A DNA stretch of 39,087 nt from Acidobacteriota bacterium (lineage in GTDB: Bacteria > Acidobacteriota > Vicinamibacteria > Marinacidobacterales > Marinacidobacteraceae). The number at the start of each line of letters is the position of its first letter. The first letter of the stretch is position 1. The DNA lies in the NCBI GenBank assembly GCA_022822745.1, contig JAJEAO010000030.1, forward strand, positions 1-39,087, read 5' to 3'. This document shows, piece after piece, positions 25,633-33,103 of this stretch. The notes under the pieces are model-generated. The model was not told where the DNA came from and did no database searches. It was given only the letters and a program-made list of their open reading frames with translations. The translations under genes were made by a program, and so were the position numbers.

Positions 25633-26994
25633 GTGACGACCGAAAAGAGATCCCTGCGCGCCTGCGCGGCCCAGATCAGCCCCGTCTTCATGGACAAGAA
25701 GGCGAGTGTCGAGAAGTACGCCGAAACGCTCGTCGAGGCCGGTCGGCAGGGCGTCGAGTTCATCGTGACCCCGGAGACGGGGATCCCCTGTTATCCGTAC
25801 TGGCGCAACAACTTCGGCTACACCGACCCCGAGTCGGCGCGGCGCTGGAAGGAGACGGTGGTCGAGTTCTACGACCACTCGGTGCGGATCCCCGGGCCCG
25901 AGACCGAGATCCTCGGCCGGGCGGCGAAGAGCGCCGGGCTCACCGCCGTGATCGGGCTGAACGAACAGGACGACCGGCCGGGCTCCCGAACCCTCTACAA
26001 CACGATGCTCTTCCTCGGTCCCGACGGCGAGATCCTCGGGCGCCACCGCAAGCTCATGCCGACCCACCAGGAGCGGTTCTTCTGGGGCCGCGGCGATGCG
26101 AGCGACCTGCGCGTGTTCGACACGCCGTTCGGCGTTCTCGGCGGGCTGATCTGCTTCGAGAACCACATGACCCTGCTGAAGGGGGCCATGGCGGTCCTGG
26201 GCGAGGAGGTGCACGCCGCCTGCTGGCCGGGCTACTGGTCGTACGCCGGCCCCGGGAACACGGTGCGCGACATGAGCGGCGCCCGCCACCCGCTGCACCA
26301 CTCCGATCAGGACGCCGCCGTGCGGGAGTACGCCTTCGAGACCCAGACCTTCGTCGTGTCGGCTTCCATGTTCCTCGGCGAGGACCAGGTGCCGGACGAC
26401 TTCCCGTACAAGGAGACCACGAACTGGAAGTGGGCGATGGGAGGCAGCGCCATCGCCACTCCCTTCGGGACCTACGCCGCCGAGCCGATGTTCGGCCGGG
26501 AAGGGCTCGTGATCGCCGACCTGGACCTCGCCGACCGGATCGTGGCCAAGAACGTCTTCGACTGCATGGGCCATTACTCCCGCTGGGACGCAGTGCAGTT
26601 GCGGCTCAACCGCCAGTCGGTCGGGCCCGAGGTCGGACCGGATTCGCCTCCGCTCGGGCCGCCGCTTCCGTCCGGCCTCGCCGCCGCGCTCGCCGCCCGG
26701 CTCGCGGGCGCCGCCGGATCGGAGGGGCCGGGACCCCCGCGCACCATCCTCAGCTCGGTGCCGCCGGACCAGGCGAAGCCCTTTCTCGCCGCCCTCATGG
26801 AGAAGTTCGGCCCCGGCCAGGTCTCGGCGCACCGGGTCGAGGTGGACGGGGACGATCTCGATGAACTGGGTCGCTCGCACGGGCTCTCCCGGGACGAGAT
26901 CGTCTCGCTCATCCATGACTTTCTCGACCTGATCCGGCGGCGGAGCGAGTTCGTGGTGCCCGACCTCGACCTCGACGGTCCCGCCGACGCCTAG
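25633..26994 (+). CDS. nitrilase-family hydrolase with a C-terminal extension
   Basis: Protein of 453 aa. The carbon-nitrogen hydrolase triad is present: Glu48 (IVTPETGIPCYPYW), Lys140 (GRHRKLMPTHQER) and Cys174 in LICFENHM. PETGIPCYPYW and the FDCMGHYSRWD end motif near 309-319 point to true nitrilases, which convert R-CN to acids and ammonia, rather than amidases; CFEN replaces the usual CWEN. After residue 320 a Pro/Ala-rich linker (335-370) leads to a predicted compact alpha/beta piece (RTILSSVPPDQAKPFLAALMEKFG to the end), not found in typical nitrilases of 330-370 aa. GTG start with AGGAAG at the upstream stop. Co-transcribed with gcvP and a membrane protein. The natural substrate is unknown. 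Confidence 0.88.
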   Translation: MTTEKRSLRACAAQISPVFMDKKASVEKYAETLVEAGRQGVEFIVTPETGIPCYPYWRNNFGYTDPESARRWKETVVEFYDHSVRIPGPETEILGRAAKSAGLTAVIGLNEQDDRPGSRTLYNTMLFLGPDGEILGRHRKLMPTHQERFFWGRGDASDLRVFDTPFGVLGGLICFENHMTLLKGAMAVLGEEVHAACWPGYWSYAGPGNTVRDMSGARHPLHHSDQDAAVREYAFETQTFVVSASMFLGEDQVPDDFPYKETTNWKWAMGGSAIATPFGTYAAEPMFGREGLVIADLDLADRIVAKNVFDCMGHYSRWDAVQLRLNRQSVGPEVGPDSPPLGPPLPSGLAAALAARLAGAAGSEGPGPPRTILSSVPPDQAKPFLAALMEKFGPGQVSAHRVEVDGDDLDELGRSHGLSRDEIVSLIHDFLDLIRRRSEFVVPDLDLDGPADA

Positions 26995-27005
26995 ATCCGT
27001 TCCTC

Positions 27006-27512
27006 GTGGCGCTCGCGCTGCTCACCGTCCACCTGGCGGGTCTCGTGGTCTTCGCGTGGACCTGCTTCGCGTCGGTCACGGACGAGGGGGTTGCCGGGCA
27101 CATCTGGCTCGGCCTCGCCGCGGTGATGCTCGTCGTCTTCGCCCACACGATGAGCTACCTGTATCTCGTGGCCATGACCAGCGTGATCCGGAAGGCGCTC
27201 GCGGGCGAGAGCGGGCCGGCGGTCCTGGTGGATGACCCTCGGGGCCCCGAACTGCTGAAGCGAAGCAGGCGCCTCAAGGCGGGCGTGGGGTGGTGGGCCA
27301 TGGGAGGCATGGTTCTCCCGATGGTCGCGTTCATCCTCGGGGGCGGGGCCCACACCCGCGCCTTTCCTCCGTTCGTCCACTCCGCCGTCGCCTACGGCGT
27401 CCTCGCCTTCACGGCCGTGGCCGCCGTCGTGATCGGCCTCGCGCTGCTGCGCCAGAACCGGATCGTGGAGGCGTTCCAGCTTGCCGCTCAACCGGTTCGG
27501 GCGAAGCCCTGA
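27006..27512 (+). CDS. four-helix integral membrane protein of unknown function
   Basis: Protein of 168 aa with four hydrophobic segments at about 3-21, 30-52, 96-113 and 126-150. Between helices 2 and 3 lies a polar loop (RKALAGESGPAVLVDDPRGPELLKRSRRLKAG), probably cytoplasmic. I do not recognise the family. GTG 27006 is 11 nt after the nitrilase stop, so it likely belongs to the gcvP-nitrilase transcript. Whether it serves nitrilase substrate uptake is speculation. Confidence 0.75.
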   Translation: MALALLTVHLAGLVVFAWTCFASVTDEGVAGHIWLGLAAVMLVVFAHTMSYLYLVAMTSVIRKALAGESGPAVLVDDPRGPELLKRSRRLKAGVGWWAMGGMVLPMVAFILGGGAHTRAFPPFVHSAVAYGVLAFTAVAAVVIGLALLRQNRIVEAFQLAAQPVRAKP

Positions 27513-27554
27513 GCCGGTTCGTCGGCCTCGGAAGTCCTCGTCTGGCGCCGTTGG

Positions 27555-27560
27555 TACGAT
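27555..27560 (+). promoter_or_regulatory. -10 box TACGAT for the creatininase-like operon
   Basis: TACGAT ends 8 nt before ATG 27569, again without a Shine-Dalgarno or clear -35. It likely drives the five-gene unit to 31380. Confidence 0.55.
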
Positions 27561-27568
27561 CGCTGCCC

Positions 27569-28405
27569 ATGCTCCGCGCCCTCGCCGTCCCGCTCCTGCT
27601 GATCCTTCCGGTCGCCGCCAGCGCCCAGGTCGTCGCCACGCCCCCGGATGCCTCGACCGGCCCCGACACCGTCTTCGTGGAAGAGCTCACCTGGACCGAG
27701 GTCGGAGCCCGGGTCCGCGACGGCGTCCGATCGGTCATCGTGGCCACCGGCGGGACCGAGCAGAACGGTCCGCACATGGTGCTCGGCAAGCACAACTTCA
27801 TCATCCGCGCCACCGCGGAGCGGATCGCCCGCGAACTGGGCGACACGCTGGTCGCCCCGGTGGTGGCCTACGTTCCCGAAGGAGGGGTCTCGCCCCCGAC
27901 CGGACACATGCGGTATCCGGGAGCGATCACGCTGCCGGAGGAGCATTTCATGGCGCTCCTCGAATATGCGGCCCGCGGGTTCGCGCTCCACGGTTTCGAG
28001 AACATCATCTTCATCGGGGACAGCGGCGGAAACCAGCGCGGCATGGCGCAGGTCGCCGAGAAGCTGAACGGCGAGTGGGAGAGCGGCGGCGAGCGGGCGC
28101 GGGTGCTCTACGTCCCCGAGTACTACCGGGGCAACGGGTTCCGGGAGTGGCTGCTCGATCAGGGGATCGAGGAAGACGCCATCGGGCGCCACGCCGGCGT
28201 CACCGACACATCGCAGCTCTGGTACGTGGCCCCCGAACAGATCCGTCCCGACGCCCGGCGCCCGGGGGGCGGCTTCGAGGGGAGCGGGGTGAGCGGCGAC
28301 CCCACCCAGGCCAGCCGGGAACTCGGCGAGAAGGGCATCGAGCTGAAGGTCGAGACCACCGTCCGCCGCGTCTGCGAGATGCTCGCCGGGCTGGAACGCG
28401 ACTGA
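27569..28405 (+). CDS. exported creatininase-family protein with atypical metal ligands
   Basis: Protein of 278 aa with a signal peptide (MLRALAVPLLLILPVAASAQ), so probably periplasmic. Family features include VRSVIVATGGTEQNGPHMVLGKHN (54-76), PEGGVSPPTGHMRYPGAITL and FIGDSGGNQRGM. Canonical creatininases read E-Q-H-G-P-H-L-P-L-G-T-D at the first motif, where Glu, His and Asp bind two metals. Here Asn replaces that His and LGKH replaces LGTD, and DSGGN replaces HGGN. The pattern looks like a distinct exported subgroup rather than random decay, because the surrounding residues are well kept. The substrate is unknown; creatinine is unlikely. First gene of a five-gene operon; it overlaps the next gene as TGATG. 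Confidence 0.85.
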   Translation: MLRALAVPLLLILPVAASAQVVATPPDASTGPDTVFVEELTWTEVGARVRDGVRSVIVATGGTEQNGPHMVLGKHNFIIRATAERIARELGDTLVAPVVAYVPEGGVSPPTGHMRYPGAITLPEEHFMALLEYAARGFALHGFENIIFIGDSGGNQRGMAQVAEKLNGEWESGGERARVLYVPEYYRGNGFREWLLDQGIEEDAIGRHAGVTDTSQLWYVAPEQIRPDARRPGGGFEGSGVSGDPTQASRELGEKGIELKVETTVRRVCEMLAGLERD

Positions 28406-29568
28406 TGGGAGACGCTCCCGAGCCGCTCCCGCTCCAGCGCCACCACTTCGACATCCCCCGGGAGGTCGTCTGGTTGAACTGCGCCTACATGGGCCCGCTG
28501 CCCACCGCGGCCGCGACGGCCGGAGTGGAGGGGATGCGCCAGAAGCTCCATCCGTGGGGCATCGAGCTGGAGCACTTCTTCGAGCCGTCCGAGGCGCTGC
28601 GCCGGACCTGGGCCGGCCTCCTCGGCGCGGGCGGCGAAGACCTGGCGCTGACGCCCTCCGCCAGCTACGGGATCTCGCTCGCCGCGCGGAACCTCCCGGT
28701 CGGGGCAGGGGAGGAAATCCTGGTGGCGGAGGAGCAGTTCCCGTCGAACTACTACCCGTGGACGGCGAAGGCCCGCTGCTCCGACGCCCGGGTGCGGACG
28801 GTGGCGCGGCCAGCGGACGGCGACTGGACCGGGGCGGTTCTGGACGCGCTGAGCTCGCGGGTCGCGGTGGCGGCGCTGCCGCAGGTGCACTGGACCGACG
28901 GCGGCTGGTTCGACCTGGAGCGGATCGGGGCGGCGGCCCGACAGGTCGGCGCCGCGCTGGTCGTGGACGCCACCCAGTCCCTCGGCGCCATCCCGTTCGA
29001 CGTGGAGCGCATTCGGCCCGACTTCGTCGCCGGGGCCGGCTACAAGTGGCTCCTCGGCCCCTACTCGCTCGGCTATCTCTACGTCGCCCCGCACCGCCGG
29101 GGCGGCGAGCCGCTGGAGCACAACTGGATCCAGCGCGCGAACGCCGCCGAGTTCGCCCGCCTGGTGGATTACACCGATGCGTGGCAGCCGGGAGCCCGGC
29201 GCTTCGATGTGGGGGAGCGGTCGAATTTCGCGCTGGTCCCCGCCGCGCTCGCCGCCGCCCGGCGGATCGCGGAGTGGGGCCCCGCGGCCATCGCGCGTTC
29301 GATCGCGCCGAAGACCCGCCGGCTCGCCGCCGGCGCCGAGCGCCTCGGCTGCCGCACCGCCCCCGAGTCCCGGCGAGCGCCCCACTACCTCGCGGTCTCG
29401 CTCCCTCCCGATGCGGGAGAAGGAGCTCTCGAGCGGGTGCGGGAGGCGCTCTCGGAGCGAAGGGTGTACGTCAGCGTCCGCGGCGACAGCGTCCGCGTGA
29501 CTCCCCACCTCTACAACGACGACGAAGACCTCGACCGCTTTCTCGAGGCTCTCGCCGCGGCGCTCTGA
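28405..29568 (+). CDS. class V aminotransferase-fold PLP enzyme (cysteine desulfurase/epimerase-like)
   Basis: Protein of 387 aa. VVWLNCAYMGPLP at the start, LALTPSASYGISLAA, VVDATQSLGAIPFDV (Asp188 binds the PLP nitrogen) and GAGYKWLLGPYSLGYLYV with PLP lysine Lys214 match the class V fold group, which includes isopenicillin N epimerase, kynureninase and cysteine/selenocysteine desulfurases. There is no clear active-site Cys loop of the NifS type, so desulfuration is uncertain. selB in the window makes selenocysteine lyase conceivable, but not supported by linkage. ATG start shares one base with the creatininase stop. Followed after 11 nt by thyA. Confidence 0.88.
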   Translation: MGDAPEPLPLQRHHFDIPREVVWLNCAYMGPLPTAAATAGVEGMRQKLHPWGIELEHFFEPSEALRRTWAGLLGAGGEDLALTPSASYGISLAARNLPVGAGEEILVAEEQFPSNYYPWTAKARCSDARVRTVARPADGDWTGAVLDALSSRVAVAALPQVHWTDGGWFDLERIGAAARQVGAALVVDATQSLGAIPFDVERIRPDFVAGAGYKWLLGPYSLGYLYVAPHRRGGEPLEHNWIQRANAAEFARLVDYTDAWQPGARRFDVGERSNFALVPAALAAARRIAEWGPAAIARSIAPKTRRLAAGAERLGCRTAPESRRAPHYLAVSLPPDAGEGALERVREALSERRVYVSVRGDSVRVTPHLYNDDEDLDRFLEALAAAL

Positions 29569-29579
29569 CGGTCGGCAGC

Positions 29580-30449
29580 GTGCGCGCCTACCACGAGGTC
29601 GTGCGGCGGGTTCTGGAGACGGGGACCCGGCGCCCCAACCGCACCGGCGTGGACACGCTCGCGGTGTTCAACCTGAACTACGAGATCCGCCTCGCCCGAG
29701 GCTTCCCGCTCCTGACGACCAAGCGCATCGCGTGGAAGAACATCGTGCTGGAGAACCTGTGGTTCCTCTCCGGCGAGCCGACGATCGGGCTTCTGCAGAA
29801 GCACGGCTGCCGGTTCTGGGATCCATGGGCCAACGACGAAGGTCGGGTTCCGAGCGCCTACGGGCACCTGTGGCGCCACCACCCCGGTTCCGCCGGGGCC
29901 CGCGACCAGATCCGCTGGGTTCTCGAGGAGTTGCGGCGCAACCCGATGTCCCGTCGCCTGGTCGTGAGCGCGTGGTCTCCGGAGAACGCCGAGAACAGCG
30001 AGCTCCCGCCCTGTCACTTCGCCTTCGTGCTGAACGTGCAGCGGAACCGGCGGGGCGAGCCGGTGCTGAACCTGCACCTCACCCAGCGAAGCTGCGACAT
30101 CGCGCTCGGGCTGCCGTACAACATCGCCGGCTACGCCCTCCTGCTCCATCTCTTCGCCGCCTGGTCCGGCATGCGCCCGGGGGTCTTCGGGCACTCGCTG
30201 GTGGACGCCCACATCTACACCCGGAAGCCCGACGGAAGCGGAGCGAAGTACGACCACGTCCCCGGCCTGATGCGGCAGGTCGCGCGCGAGCCCCGTCCGC
30301 TCCCGCGGCTCGTGCTGTCGGACACGGTGCGATCCTCGCTCGACGGCGCCCTGTCGCTGCTCGACCGCGACCTGGCCGAGATCCTGTCGCACTTCCGGAT
30401 CGAGGGCTACGACCCCCACCCGGCGATCCGGTTCGCCGTCGCGGTGTGA
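29580..30449 (+). CDS. thyA: thymidylate synthase (ThyA type)
   Basis: Protein of 289 aa making dTMP from dUMP and methylene-tetrahydrofolate. RRPNRTGVDTLAVFN is the N-terminal phosphate-binding Arg segment; the catalytic cysteine is Cys145 in ELPPCHFAFVLNV; RSCDIALGLPYNIAGYALLLHL and LVDAHIYTRK are the standard downstream motifs. GTG 29580 begins the protein MRAYHEVVRRVLETGTRRP at the family's usual position. It overlaps folA as GTGA, giving the classical thyA-folA pairing, in which DHFR recycles the dihydrofolate made here. Confidence 0.96.
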   Translation: MRAYHEVVRRVLETGTRRPNRTGVDTLAVFNLNYEIRLARGFPLLTTKRIAWKNIVLENLWFLSGEPTIGLLQKHGCRFWDPWANDEGRVPSAYGHLWRHHPGSAGARDQIRWVLEELRRNPMSRRLVVSAWSPENAENSELPPCHFAFVLNVQRNRRGEPVLNLHLTQRSCDIALGLPYNIAGYALLLHLFAAWSGMRPGVFGHSLVDAHIYTRKPDGSGAKYDHVPGLMRQVAREPRPLPRLVLSDTVRSSLDGALSLLDRDLAEILSHFRIEGYDPHPAIRFAVAV

Positions 30450-30994
30450 CGAATCGCGCCTTCCCGGCCTGGGCGGGCGACGCCGAGGCGCTTCCTCCCC
30501 GCCCGTTTCGGGCGAGCATGGCCGCCGTGTCTCCCGAGGGGATCATCGGCGTGGACCAGGCGATCCCGTGGAACTACCCCGCCGATGTGCGCCGGTTGTG
30601 GCGGCTCACCCGGGGCGCGACCGTGATCTTCGGACGGCTGACCTGGGAGACGCTGCCGCGCCGGCCGCTTCGCAGACGCCGCAACATGGTCGTCAGCCGC
30701 GGGCCGGTCCCGGGCGCCGAGAGCTTTCGGTCCGTCGGGGCAGCCGTGGCCGCATCGGCGGGCGAGACGGTCTGGTTCCTCGGCGGAACCGGCATCTACG
30801 AGGAAGCGATGGACTACGCCGACTTCCTCGACATCACCCACATCCCGGACCGCGTCGCGCCGGGCCCCGGCCAGCGCGCGGCCTACTTCCCCCGCATCGC
30901 CCCGGCCCGGTGGCGGGCGGGTCCCCTGATCCCCGACCCCGATGAACCCGGGGTCACCCGCCGCCGCTATCTCCGGCGCAAGGAATCCCCATGA
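30446..30994 (+). CDS. folA: dihydrofolate reductase
   Basis: Protein of 182 aa. FRASMAAVSPEGIIGVDQAIPWNYPADVRRLWRLTRG has the substrate Asp (Asp47) and W-N-P loop; IFGRLTWETLPRRPL and RRNMVVSR are the NADPH-binding motifs. WFLGGTGIYEEAM is the glycine-rich turn. The N-terminus is about 20 residues longer than the usual DHFR start. ATG 30518 is possible but would cut into the first strand, so the GTG that overlaps thyA by GTGA is preferred. Overlaps ridA as ATGA. Confidence 0.93.
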   Translation: MTNRAFPAWAGDAEALPPRPFRASMAAVSPEGIIGVDQAIPWNYPADVRRLWRLTRGATVIFGRLTWETLPRRPLRRRRNMVVSRGPVPGAESFRSVGAAVAASAGETVWFLGGTGIYEEAMDYADFLDITHIPDRVAPGPGQRAAYFPRIAPARWRAGPLIPDPDEPGVTRRRYLRRKESP

Positions 30995-31380
30995 GCGAAC
31001 AGGACATCACCCTGATCGGCGGAGCCGACCTGCCGAAGCCGGCCGGCCCCTACAGCCCCGGCGTCCGCGTCGGCAACCTCGTGTTCGTCTCCGGACAGGT
31101 CGGCGTGGATCCGGCGACCGGGCAGGCGCCCGAGGGCGTGGAGGCGCAGACGGAGCAGGTCCTGAGAAACGTGGCGAGCATCCTCGAAGCCGCGGGTTCC
31201 AGCCTCGACCGCGTGGTTCGCTGCGGCGTCTTCGTGGCCGACATGAGCCGGTTCGCCGAGATGAACGCGGCCTACGAGCGCATGTTCGGGGAGCATCGCC
31301 CGGCGCGGAGCACGATCGAGCCGCAGGCGCTGCCGGGTTCCGGGTTCCTGGTGGAGATCGACGCGATCGCGGTGGTCTGA
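30991..31380 (+). CDS. ridA: RidA-family reactive intermediate deaminase
   Basis: Protein of 129 aa of the YjgF/YER057c/UK114 family, which hydrolyse 2-aminoacrylate and other enamine/imine by-products of PLP enzymes. AGPYSPGVRVGNLVFVSGQVG, ASSLD-like GSSLDRVVRCGVFVADM and the carboxylate-binding arginine in RPARSTIEPQALP are clear. It acts as a homotrimer. Its place in an operon with a PLP enzyme, and near a glycine-cleavage P protein, fits damage control. ATG overlaps the folA stop as ATGA. Last gene of the operon. Confidence 0.93.
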   Translation: MSEQDITLIGGADLPKPAGPYSPGVRVGNLVFVSGQVGVDPATGQAPEGVEAQTEQVLRNVASILEAAGSSLDRVVRCGVFVADMSRFAEMNAAYERMFGEHRPARSTIEPQALPGSGFLVEIDAIAVV

Positions 31381-31385
31381 GCCGC

Positions 31386-31555
31386 GCCCGGCGCGCCGGG
31401 CCGGTTCTCGCGGTAGCGGCCCTGCCCGGCACGCACGAACTGCCGGCCTCCGCCGGTTCTCCCGGCAGGGACCTGTATGGAACGCCGGTCTCCAGACCGG
31501 CACGTTGCCGGCGCGCCGGGCCGGTTCTCGCGGCAGCGGCCCCGCCCGGCACGCA
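31386..31555. repeat. REP-like palindrome cluster between convergent genes
   Basis: A 48-bp unit at 31388-31435 recurs at 31508-31555 with two C/T differences (31414/31534 and 31423/31543), exactly 120 bp apart. The first copy is joined to a perfect 16-bp palindrome GCCCGGCGCGCCGGGC (31386-31401). Between the copies lies GCCGGTCT-CC-AGACCGGC, an 8-bp stem preceded by TGTATGGAAC. Palindrome-rich blocks of this kind are typical of extragenic REP-type elements. They fill the space between the converging ridA and M16 genes and probably also block read-through. Confidence 0.75.
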
Positions 31556-31579
31556 GCCCGACGAGCCCCGCGCGAGGGA

Positions 31580-33103
31580 CTACTCCTCGACCGGCTCCAG
31601 CGTGAGCGGATCCCGCTGGGGCAGGTGGGTGACCCGCCCTCCGAGGATCTCCGCCATCGAGGCGCGCCCTTCCGGATCGCCGGGTTCGATGTCCTCCCAG
31701 ACCCCGACGACGAGCATCACCATGTCCTCGGGCCTCAGGACTTCCCGGGCCGCCGCCCGGACATCCTCGGCAGTGACCGCTTCCACCTGCTCACGCCAGC
31801 GCGTCCAGTAGGTGTGGTCCCGACCGAGGAAGGCGTCCGTCGCGAAGATCGAAGCCCTCGCCCCGGCGCTCTCGAACCGTCGCGGAAAGCTGTCCACCAG
31901 CGCCCGGCGCGCCAGGGCCAGTTCCTCCCCGCTCACCAGCTCGTCGCGCATCCGGTTCAGCTCCTCGAACGCGATCTGCGCCGCCAGCGCCACCGTGGCG
32001 CTCTTCGACTGGTAGCCGAGCGAGTAAGAGCTCGGCCCCACCGGGTCGAACCGGAACCGACCGCCGGCCCCGTAGGCGAGCCCTTCGTCGGAGCGGATCC
32101 GCTGCATGATCCGCGAGGTGAATCCGCTGGCGCCGAGGATGTGGTCCATGACCTGGATGGCCGCCCGCTGCGGGTCGTTCCAGTCGTCCCAGCGCGGCGC
32201 GAGCCTCCCGATCCGCACCTTCCCCTGGGGAATGTCCTTCTCGAGGTGGTAGATCCCCGGCTCGGGGCGCGCGACCTCCCCTTCCGGTGGCCACGCGAAG
32301 TCGGCCGCCTCCGTCTCCGGCGCCGGCCACGCCGCCAGCTTCGCTTCGAGCGTCTCCAGGATCTCGGCTGTGTCCACATCGCCCGACACCGCGAACACCA
32401 TGTGCTCGGGCCGCCAGGTCGCCGCGTGGAACGCCCGCAGGTCGTCCGCGCCGATGGCGTCGAGATGCGCCGCCGTCAACTGGCGGCCGCGGTAGTGCCC
32501 CTTCCCGTAGAGCAGGAGATCCCACTCGCGGGCCAGCATCCGATCGGCGTCGTCGTTCCGCTGCTTCAGGCTTTCGAGCATGTTCTCCTTGCGGACGCCG
32601 AGTCGGGTCTCGTCGAACCGGGGCCGCTGCAGCACATCGAAGAACAGATCGAGGCTCTCCTCGAAGACGGGCGTGATCGTGCGCAGGGAAGCGGACGCTT
32701 CGGTGTCGCGCGAGGAGGTCGAGATCGGGGCGGCGAGGAATTCGATGCGCTCGTCGAGCTCCTCCGGCGTCCGGTCGCCGGCGCCGCCATCCCGCATCAT
32801 GGCGGCGGTGAGCGAGGAGAGGCCGATCTGATCGGCGGGATCGAGGAAGCCGCCGATCCGCAGCGTCACCCCGATCCGGATCAGGGGCAGGGTGCGGTCC
32901 TCGACGACGATCACCGACGTCCCGCCTTCAAGCGTGTGGTGGACCTCCGAGCCGTCGGGGGTCTCGAACACGAAGTCCGGGAACACGAGATCCTCGGGCC
33001 GGTCCGGGATGGAGGCGTCCTGGGCCACCGCGGTCGCGGCGACCAGGGCGGCCGCCAGCGCCAGGCGGCCGGTGCTGCGCATGAGATCGCGGTGCCGCGT
33101 CAC
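31580..33103 (-). CDS. M16-family peptidase, inactive subunit
   Basis: Protein of 507 aa, predicted exported (ALAAALVAATAVAQD after a short basic start). Overall M16B two-domain layout, and the C-terminal substrate-contacting motif FTSRIMQRIRSDEGLAYG is present. The zinc-binding HxxEH is missing: the equivalent segment reads GLSSLTAAMMRDGG. In M16 heterodimers such as mitochondrial processing peptidase, one subunit is similarly devoid of the motif and helps bind substrate. It follows the active partner with a GTGA overlap. An alternative ATG start at 33082 is possible. Confidence 0.9.
   Translation of the reverse strand: MTRHRDLMRSTGRLALAAALVAATAVAQDASIPDRPEDLVFPDFVFETPDGSEVHHTLEGGTSVIVVEDRTLPLIRIGVTLRIGGFLDPADQIGLSSLTAAMMRDGGAGDRTPEELDERIEFLAAPISTSSRDTEASASLRTITPVFEESLDLFFDVLQRPRFDETRLGVRKENMLESLKQRNDDADRMLAREWDLLLYGKGHYRGRQLTAAHLDAIGADDLRAFHAATWRPEHMVFAVSGDVDTAEILETLEAKLAAWPAPETEAADFAWPPEGEVARPEPGIYHLEKDIPQGKVRIGRLAPRWDDWNDPQRAAIQVMDHILGASGFTSRIMQRIRSDEGLAYGAGGRFRFDPVGPSSYSLGYQSKSATVALAAQIAFEELNRMRDELVSGEELALARRALVDSFPRRFESAGARASIFATDAFLGRDHTYWTRWREQVEAVTAEDVRAAAREVLRPEDMVMLVVGVWEDIEPGDPEGRASMAEILGGRVTHLPQRDPLTLEPVEE

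Noticed and set aside
31386-31555. CRISPR array
   Set aside because: Only two repeat copies, palindromic, with no regular spacers and no cas genes.
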